From positions 1 to 11,759 of the forward strand of contig JBFHVZ010000124.1 in NCBI GenBank assembly GCA_041589295.1: a DNA stretch of 11,759 bases, read 5' to 3'. Positions 6,259-11,759 of this stretch are shown here, in pieces. Position numbers and translations under genes: made by a program. Source of the stretch: Bermanella sp041589295. Lineage in GTDB: Bacteria; Pseudomonadota; Gammaproteobacteria; Pseudomonadales; Oceanobacteraceae. Numbering within the stretch: position 1 is the first letter of the stretch; each line of letters begins with the position of its first letter. The notes under the pieces are model-generated. The model worked only from the letters and a program-made list of their open reading frames with translations, did no database searches and had not been told where the DNA came from.

Positions 6259-6999
6259 ATGCGCATCCCCAGAATTTATACCCCTCAGCCGTTACCAGAC
6301 TCACTAGCGCAAGCTGTCACCATCACTTTGGATGATGCGGCGGCAAATCATGTGGGGCGAGTATTGCGCATGGGCGAAGGCCGTCCGTTGTTAATCTTTA
6401 ACGGGCAGCAAGCGGGTCACTTTGAAGCTGTGATTTCACAAGTGAGCAAAAAAAACGTGCTCGTCGAATTACAATGTTTTCACCCCAGCCAAAACGAAAG
6501 TCCGCTGTCGCTGCATTTAGGACAAGCTATTTCTAAAGGCGACCGCATGGATTTCACCATTCAAAAATCCGTGGAATTAGGCGTGAACGTCATCACACCG
6601 TTATGGACCGAACGCTGCGATGTAAAACTCAGCGGTGACCGCTTGGCAAAAAAACAAGATCACTGGCAGCAAGTCGCCATAAGTGCCTGTGAGCAATCTG
6701 GCCGGGATCGCGTGCCAGTGATTCAACCCGCAATGAAGCTCAATGATTGGTTAGCAGAAGTCCATGCTGATGTTCGCTGGGTATTGGACCCTAGAGGTAA
6801 AGCAACCAGTGGGCAGCCACAACAAGTACAAAGCGCTGCGCTTTTGGTGGGCCCAGAGGGTGGACTAAGTGAGGGAGAAATTGCACACGCGGTGCAACAG
6901 GACTTTACGGCCAAACTAATCGGTCCGCGCGTGTTGCGCACCGAAACCGCTGCGCTCACCGCCATCACCCTGTTGCAACATGCTTGGGGTGATTTTTAA
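6259..6999 (+). CDS. rsmE: 16S rRNA (uracil-1498-N3)-methyltransferase RsmE
   Basis: The 246-residue length is typical. RsmE methylates N3 of U1498 in helix 44 of 16S rRNA in the assembled small subunit, using S-adenosylmethionine. The N-terminal PUA-like part (about 1-75) carries HVGRVLRMG (31-39). The C-terminal SPOUT fold holds the family signatures LLVGPEGGLSEGEI (195-208) and LIGPRVLRTETAAL (220-233), which form the knotted cofactor site. The MRIPRIYTP opening is usual for the family and supports ATG 6259, although no clear Shine-Dalgarno sequence precedes it. It stands as a single plus-strand gene. It converges on chpC with an 8-base gap, so its transcript probably ends inside or beyond that gene. 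It is a housekeeping gene without obvious link to its neighbours. Confidence 0.96.
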   Translation: MRIPRIYTPQPLPDSLAQAVTITLDDAAANHVGRVLRMGEGRPLLIFNGQQAGHFEAVISQVSKKNVLVELQCFHPSQNESPLSLHLGQAISKGDRMDFTIQKSVELGVNVITPLWTERCDVKLSGDRLAKKQDHWQQVAISACEQSGRDRVPVIQPAMKLNDWLAEVHADVRWVLDPRGKATSGQPQQVQSAALLVGPEGGLSEGEIAHAVQQDFTAKLIGPRVLRTETAALTAITLLQHAWGDF

Positions 7000-7007
7000 T
7001 CATTGGG

Positions 7008-7487
7008 TTACCAGCTGGCTTTTAGCAGTTCGGCTTCAATCAAATCTAAGTCCGGAATGACGCCATGGCCGGTTTCTACTGTAACCCCCATGGCTTGACC
7101 AGCGACTAACTGATGGTTGGGGTTTTCTTTGATGGCGGCTTCTTCAAGCTTAACCTGACTAGGAATACCCTGAGCAATCAAACCGAAGAAGCGCATTTTT
7201 TCTTCGCCAGAGGGCGCGTTGATCACCACAATGCGAGCATCTTGGCTAAAGCTGCTTAGATTGCCACCACAGAACTCTTCAAACGCAATGACGGGAATAT
7301 GGGTCCCGCGCCACTCCACCGAACCGTGCAACCAGCTCGGTGCATTCTCAACTGGCAACGGCGCTTGATAAGGGCTGACTTCGGCTACGGTTACGTTCGG
7401 CAAAATCAAACGGCTGCCCAATAACGGAATAAGCAAACAAGGGAGTGTTGTGTCCTGTTGTTCAGGTGCATTCAATGTCGGTTGCAT
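7008..7487 (-). CDS. chpC: CheW-like coupling protein of the Pil-Chp cluster (ChpC-like)
   Basis: The 159-residue product is a single CheW-type domain spanning about residues 15-145. Evidence is the LLIPLLGSRLILPNVTVAEV first strands (18-37) and the WLHGSVEWRGTHIPVI segment (52-67), which has the conserved G..xxRGxxIPV pattern. CheW proteins link the histidine kinase to methyl-accepting receptors at the inner membrane. Here it lies directly downstream of the CheB-like gene, the position chpC holds in Pseudomonas. In those bacteria ChpC is regarded as a second adaptor beside PilI. The start at 7487 is supported by an AGGTGA 6 bases upstream; an in-frame TTG at 7493 would abut that site. The gap to chpB is 19 bases, so they share an operon. 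The symbol is assigned by domain plus gene order. Confidence 0.85.
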   Translation of the reverse strand: MQPTLNAPEQQDTTLPCLLIPLLGSRLILPNVTVAEVSPYQAPLPVENAPSWLHGSVEWRGTHIPVIAFEEFCGGNLSSFSQDARIVVINAPSGEEKMRFFGLIAQGIPSQVKLEEAAIKENPNHQLVAGQAMGVTVETGHGVIPDLDLIEAELLKASW

Positions 7488-7493
7488 AATCAA

Positions 7494-7499
7494 TCACCT
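7494..7499 (-). promoter_or_regulatory. Ribosome binding site for the ChpC-like gene
   Basis: On the minus strand AGGTGA lies 6 bases before ATG 7487. It favours this start over the in-frame TTG at 7493, which would touch the site. Confidence 0.6.
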
Positions 7500-7506
7500 A
7501 TCGACG

Positions 7507-8508
7507 TTAGCCTGTCATGGCCTGCGCTTGCTGCGCTTCTATGTGTTCAACCAAGTGCTTGGCCAGTTGTTGCGGTGTGCCCGAAAAGCTTACGGCACCG
7601 GTTTCGCGTGCGGCGTCTGGCATGGCGGCGCTGGCACAAGAATCAGCCGACTGAGCCCAAATAAGTGTGCCTTTTTCCGCTAGTACTTGTGCAGCCTCTG
7701 CGCCATCGTTACCCATGCCGCTGAATAAGATCACGCCCGCTTGCGGATAGCCAGCTACGGCGTTCAACATCAGTTGGTCGACCGATGGGCCGTAAGGTCC
7801 GGGCCAGTCGCGACCACTTAAACGTGCCTTACCGTGCACAAAATCCACTTCTTGATCAGCCGGTACAATCAATACATCGCCGCTGTTCAGCGCCATGCCG
7901 TCTTCGGCCACTTGCAGCTTAAAGTAAGCATGTCGCCCTAACACTTGGGCCAGTACAGGCACAAATTGCGGATCAATGTGCTGACCATAGATAAACGCCA
8001 CCGGTAACCCTTGTGGCAACGCGTCCAAAAATTCTTTTACGGCCTCTGGGCCACCCAACGAACTGCCCAGCACCCAAACGTGTTGCTGCCCCAAAGCACC
8101 TTGGCTTAAGGAAGGCGGCAGCGGCAAGGGTTCCACTGAGGCCTGTAACGATACGGCTGTAAGGTCTGGGTTCGGCTGTACAAAGTCGCGTTTAACCATG
8201 GCTTTGAGCTTGCCGTATAAACGTTTTTCCCAGCGTGGGTATTCTTCGCTTTGTAAACTTGGGGCAGCTTCAAACCCCAGTAGCACGGGCATATCGGACT
8301 CGAGAAACACGTCCAATAACTGGTCATTTTCACGCACATCCACCAACCAAGCGCTCACATCGTAAGCATCCATGGGTTTAAGTGAAAAGGCTTGAGGGCT
8401 GAGCGTCAGTACGTCACACCCTAGGTGGGTCAGCGCACCGCGCAAGCGGTGTAGTTGCAAGCTGTCCTCTGCAACCACACCTAATACGATCCCTTGCTGG
8501 GTGGTCAC
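7507..8508 (-). CDS. chpB: CheB-like protein-glutamate methylesterase of the Pil-Chp cluster (ChpB-like)
   Basis: The 333-residue protein has a receiver-like N-terminus (about 7-105), a linker, and a CheB methylesterase domain (about 142-325). The catalytic triad is visible: Ser150 in GSSLGG, His177 in YGQHI and Asp268 in GMGNDGAEA. CheB enzymes remove methyl groups from glutamates of chemoreceptors, here presumably a PilJ-like receptor outside the window, giving adaptation. The receiver-like part keeps acidic residues Glu14/Asp15 and Asp57. However, the segment after strand 4 (VLLGFEAAP) lacks the usual Thr/Ser, and no clear KP motif follows, so phosphorylation control may be altered. It starts with GTG at 8508, sharing four bases (GTGA) with the chpA stop codon, a sign of translational coupling. 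The chpC gene follows after a 19-base gap (7488-7506). Confidence 0.9.
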   Translation of the reverse strand: MTTQQGIVLGVVAEDSLQLHRLRGALTHLGCDVLTLSPQAFSLKPMDAYDVSAWLVDVRENDQLLDVFLESDMPVLLGFEAAPSLQSEEYPRWEKRLYGKLKAMVKRDFVQPNPDLTAVSLQASVEPLPLPPSLSQGALGQQHVWVLGSSLGGPEAVKEFLDALPQGLPVAFIYGQHIDPQFVPVLAQVLGRHAYFKLQVAEDGMALNSGDVLIVPADQEVDFVHGKARLSGRDWPGPYGPSVDQLMLNAVAGYPQAGVILFSGMGNDGAEAAQVLAEKGTLIWAQSADSCASAAMPDAARETGAVSFSGTPQQLAKHLVEHIEAQQAQAMTG

Positions 8509-11500
8509 TGAGTGCTTCCTTGGACGTCCTTACCTGTGTGCGTGGCAATGCCAGACAGAAGGATGTCTTCTTGGAATGGTTTACCCATGTAGTCCGTTAC
8601 GCCGATGGCCAGTGCACGCTCTTTGTGTTTATCACCGGTACGCGAGGTAATCATGATAATTGGAATGTGTTTCAGGCGGCTGTCATGGCGCATTTGCGTT
8701 GCCACCTCAAAGCCGTCCATACGTGGCATTTCGATATCCAGTAGCACAATGTCTGGGTGGTATTCTTGCAGTACCGACATGGCATCGACACCGTCTTTTG
8801 CCGTGCGCACTTCCATACCGTGACGCTCCAACAAACGAGTTGTTACCTTACGTACCGTAACCGAGTCGTCCACCACCAACACGGAAACCGGTTTGTCGTC
8901 TGCCGCCACCACTTGCTGTTCGAGCAGGGCTTCTTCTTGCGCTTCCAGCGCCATGTGTTGCTTGTATTCCAAGCTGTTCACGTGACGCATCAAGCTTGGT
9001 AGATCCAAAATGATGACCACGTTACCGTCACCCAGAATCGTACCGCCGGATACACCCACCACGGTGCTGAACTGTGGGCCCAAGTTTTTCACCACGATCT
9101 CACGGGAGCCCATGAGACTGTCCACTTGTAATGCGGCAGGTACCGAACCACGAACCAATACCACTGGCAGTGTTGCACTGTCGTCGTCTAGTTTAGGCAA
9201 GCGGTCTTTGGACAGTAAGCCACCCAAATAATCTAAGTGATACTCTCGGCCAGCGTAGCTGTAGGTTGGGTTATCTTGCTGATACAAATCGTTCAGAGTG
9301 TTGGCGCGCACGCGCACGATACCTTCGATATTGTTCAACGGAATCGCAAACAAGGCGTCGCCAATCCGTGCCATCAGAGCACGGTTCACCGATACGGTGA
9401 ATGGCAGACGAATGGTGAACTCAGTGCCCTGACCCTGTACCGAGTCAATGGAAACACTGCCGCCCACCTGTTTAATTTCGGAGTTCACCACGTCCATACC
9501 GACACCGCGACCAGAAAGCTGAGTCACTTTTGCTGCAGTACTGAAACCGGCATGTAAAATAAATTGCAGGATATCCTGATCGGACAATTCGCTTTGCGCT
9601 TCCATCAAACCGCGTTCGATAGCTTTCGCCTTAACGGCCGCAAGGTTGATACCTGCACCGTCATCGGCCAAGCGCATCACCACATCACCACCATCGCGGG
9701 ACAATTCGATACTGATGGTCCCCATTTCAGGTTTACCGGCTGCCAAACGTGCATCTGGTGTTTCTAGACCGTGGTCCACCGCGTTACGCAGCATGTGTTC
9801 CAATGGCGTCACTAAACGCTCTAATACCGTACGGTCCATTTCGCCTTCGGCGTTGGCCACACGTAATTCAACTTGCTTGCCCAACTCGGCGCCCACTTGA
9901 CGCACGATACGACGCAAACGCGGCACCAAACGCGCAAACGGTACCATGCGCGTTTTCATCAAGCCTTCTTGCAGTTCGGTGTTTACCCGTGACTGCTGTA
10001 ACAATAGGGTTTCGGCGTCGCGGGTTTTATCCAGCAAGGTGCTGCGCAAGTCCGCCAAGTCCGATGCGGATTCCACAAGCGAACGCGAAAGCTGCTGCAG
10101 CTGACTGTAGCGGTCCATTTCTAATGGATCGAAGTCGTCGTAGTTCGGACCCTGACGTTCCTGACGGAACAGCACTTGGGCTTCGGTTTCCATATCCAGA
10201 CGGCGCAGCTGGTCTTTTAGACGGTCCAGCGTGGCGTCCATTTCGTCCAAGGTGAAACCGAAATCCGTCACCTGGGTTTCTAGACGACCACGGGTTATGG
10301 AGGTTTCACCCGCAAGGTTTACCAACCCGTCGAGCAATTCGGCGGGCACTTTGATCATTTCTTGTGGCTGCTGAGCACGACGGCCTTTGGCGTCTTCGCT
10401 TGCTGGCGCTTTCGCTTTTGCACCTGTGGTGCCGGTTGCGACCTCGGTGACTACCTCGGCGCCGACCTCGGTGACCACCTGAGGTTCGCTGTCGCTCACC
10501 GTTACCAGACCGGTTTGCTCTGTTGCCTCTTCGCTGGTGCGGCGCAGTGGCACGACGTTGCTGTCGATGGCAGATGGATCTTGCTTGGTGGTATTTAACG
10601 TCACCACATTGTCTGAGCCATAGCTGCTATCTGCTTCGACATCGGTTAGATGTGCCGATTGTTCAAACCAATTTTGAACGCGATCAATGGCTTCGGCCAT
10701 TTGGTCGTATTGGTTGGCCACGGTCTTAAAGAACGCGTCGTTTGGCCACTGACCACTGACTTGCAGTTGTTGCAAGTCAGTCTCTAAATCGTGGGCTAGG
10801 GTGCCGACGTGTTCTAAACCAGCAATGCGAGCACCGCCTTTTAGCGTGTGCAAAATACGTTGTAACTGTTCGTTATGGGCACCGTTTTCGATGTCCATGC
10901 GCCAGTTTTGAATGACCCCATTTAAATCTTCCATCAGCTCTTCAGCTTCTTCTAGGAAGATCTCAATCACTTCTTCGTCGATTTCGCCGGTAATGCCCGG
11001 CAAGTTGCGTGCGGCCTGTTCGGTAGCAGAAATTACTTCGGGTTCATTTGACGCTTCATTGGCTGCATCCACTGAGTTGGTGCCCATCGTATTGACGCCC
11101 ACCGCGTCGGCGCCCGCCTCAATGGTTTCTCCGTCATCAGGCAGGTCCAGCGCTTCGCCTGTGAGGAATAATTCAATGGCCGTGATTAACTCAGGTGCTG
11201 GCGTAGGCACGGCGCCTTCAACCACTTGGTGCACCATCTCGTTTAAACGATCGTGGCACACGTGCAATAAATCAAATAGCTGGTCGTTCGCCTGCAGTCG
11301 GCCTTGATTAAGGCCTTCGTATAGGTCTTCCAGTTCGTGAGCAAGATCGCCAATGGCGTTCATTTCAGCCATGCGCGCGCCACCTTTAAAGGTGTGCAGG
11401 TCCCGTTGCAGTTCTGCCACTTTAAGCAGGTTATCGCGGTCCAACCGCCACTCATCCAAACTGTTGGAAATGCTATCAATCAGCTCAAGGGCTTCTTCTA

Positions 11501-11759
11501 AGAAGATGCCTTGCAGTTCTGGATCCAGTTCGTCGTTGGTATCTAACGCTACGCCTTGGGATTCAATAGCCGGTGGCTCATCAGATTCCGTGCTGGTCGC
11601 AGGCGCTTCATGCTCAACAACAGCCCCTTGATTAAGCTGTTCGATCAAGTCGTTGGCCGGCTGCACTGTTTGGCTAGCGGCCACCATATCCATCATGCCA
11701 AGCAGGCCTTCATGGGCATCTTTAATCAGTTCGATATAGGCATTTTGTGGCTGAATACC
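8505..11759 (-). CDS. chpA: Hybrid chemosensory histidine kinase ChpA/PilL-like, 5' end beyond window
   Basis: The frame is open from the right edge: 21 codons without a stop precede the first Met (11696), so the N-terminus is missing. Residues here are counted from that Met. Two phosphotransfer (Hpt) domains are seen, with phospho-accepting His101 (LHTFKGGARMA) and His283 (LHTLKGGARIA). A low-complexity acidic linker (about 350-440) follows, then the dimerisation region (about 447-600). The ATPase core has an N-box (MLRNAVDHG, 635-643), DDGAGI (678-683) and GRGVGMDVV (729-737). Next come a CheW-like domain (about 770-910) and a receiver (about 937-1052) with Asp943/Asp944, phospho-site Asp987, Thr1017 and Lys1039. 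In Pseudomonas, ChpA is about 2,500 residues with several more Hpt-type domains and controls twitching and surface sensing through PilG/PilH. That role is inferred here from architecture and order. It overlaps chpB by four bases. Confidence 0.93.
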   Translation of the reverse strand, partial: GIQPQNAYIELIKDAHEGLLGMMDMVAASQTVQPANDLIEQLNQGAVVEHEAPATSTESDEPPAIESQGVALDTNDELDPELQGIFLEEALELIDSISNSLDEWRLDRDNLLKVAELQRDLHTFKGGARMAEMNAIGDLAHELEDLYEGLNQGRLQANDQLFDLLHVCHDRLNEMVHQVVEGAVPTPAPELITAIELFLTGEALDLPDDGETIEAGADAVGVNTMGTNSVDAANEASNEPEVISATEQAARNLPGITGEIDEEVIEIFLEEAEELMEDLNGVIQNWRMDIENGAHNEQLQRILHTLKGGARIAGLEHVGTLAHDLETDLQQLQVSGQWPNDAFFKTVANQYDQMAEAIDRVQNWFEQSAHLTDVEADSSYGSDNVVTLNTTKQDPSAIDSNVVPLRRTSEEATEQTGLVTVSDSEPQVVTEVGAEVVTEVATGTTGAKAKAPASEDAKGRRAQQPQEMIKVPAELLDGLVNLAGETSITRGRLETQVTDFGFTLDEMDATLDRLKDQLRRLDMETEAQVLFRQERQGPNYDDFDPLEMDRYSQLQQLSRSLVESASDLADLRSTLLDKTRDAETLLLQQSRVNTELQEGLMKTRMVPFARLVPRLRRIVRQVGAELGKQVELRVANAEGEMDRTVLERLVTPLEHMLRNAVDHGLETPDARLAAGKPEMGTISIELSRDGGDVVMRLADDGAGINLAAVKAKAIERGLMEAQSELSDQDILQFILHAGFSTAAKVTQLSGRGVGMDVVNSEIKQVGGSVSIDSVQGQGTEFTIRLPFTVSVNRALMARIGDALFAIPLNNIEGIVRVRANTLNDLYQQDNPTYSYAGREYHLDYLGGLLSKDRLPKLDDDSATLPVVLVRGSVPAALQVDSLMGSREIVVKNLGPQFSTVVGVSGGTILGDGNVVIILDLPSLMRHVNSLEYKQHMALEAQEEALLEQQVVAADDKPVSVLVVDDSVTVRKVTTRLLERHGMEVRTAKDGVDAMSVLQEYHPDIVLLDIEMPRMDGFEVATQMRHDSRLKHIPIIMITSRTGDKHKERALAIGVTDYMGKPFQEDILLSGIATHTGKDVQGSTQ
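10441..10480. repeat. Two-copy 24-base-period repeat inside the chpA linker
   Basis: ACCTCGGTGACTACCT (10441-10456) and ACCTCGGTGACCACCT (10465-10480) differ at one base and are spaced 24 bases apart. They encode the repeated VVTEV element of the acidic linker before the kinase dimerisation region. The period is a multiple of three, so copy changes would preserve the frame. Confidence 0.8.

Noticed and set aside
9749..10255. Plus-strand open frame of 168 codons opposite chpA
   Set aside because: It lies wholly antisense to the strongly recognisable ChpA kinase region, has no plausible ribosome site and its translation shows no family features. It is a shadow frame.

Overview
The window looks like chromosomal DNA of a Gram-negative gammaproteobacterium, probably a marine or aquatic relative of the Pseudomonadales/Oceanospirillales. 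The basis is a Pil-Chp-type chemosensory cluster (chpA-chpB-chpC, the system that controls type IV pili in Pseudomonas-like bacteria), an outer-membrane lipoprotein, a beta-barrel ending in an aromatic residue, and a secreted DUF547 protein. Base composition is moderate and looks uniform. I see no tRNA, rRNA, insertion sequence, integrase or CRISPR array. The genus cannot be fixed from this sequence alone.

Layout. (1) Positions 1-940, minus strand: the start of a polysaccharide deacetylase gene, which runs off the left edge, preceded by a small glycosyltransferase-like gene with a DAD motif and a C-terminal membrane anchor. Together they suggest an envelope-glycan operon. (2) 941-1299: a divergent intergenic region with weak promoter-like elements and a leader hairpin. 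(3) 1300-6124, plus strand: three envelope genes of unknown function. They encode a 963-residue lipoprotein (propeller-like region, Ig-like domain, C-terminal beta-sandwich), a 316-residue predicted outer-membrane beta-barrel, and a 256-residue secreted DUF547 protein. A strong hairpin pair and terminator separates the first from the second. (4) 6120-6258: four tandem 16-bp units beginning on the DUF547 stop codon, then hairpins and a possible promoter for rsmE. (5) 6259-6999, plus strand: rsmE, a 16S rRNA methyltransferase. (6) 7008-11759, minus strand: chpC (CheW-like), chpB (CheB-like methylesterase) and the C-terminal part of chpA (CheA-like hybrid kinase). These are tightly packed and transcribed toward rsmE.

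How they work together. ChpA, ChpB and ChpC form one signalling unit. ChpA has at least two phosphotransfer domains, a kinase core, a CheW-like domain and a receiver. ChpC is a coupling protein and ChpB resets receptor methylation. The reading frame of chpA stays open to the last base of the window, so the first methionine at 11696 is not a convincing start. The least understood part is the lipoprotein / beta-barrel / DUF547 run. All three products are predicted to be exported, and their order may reflect a shared surface role, but the sequence does not show what that role is.
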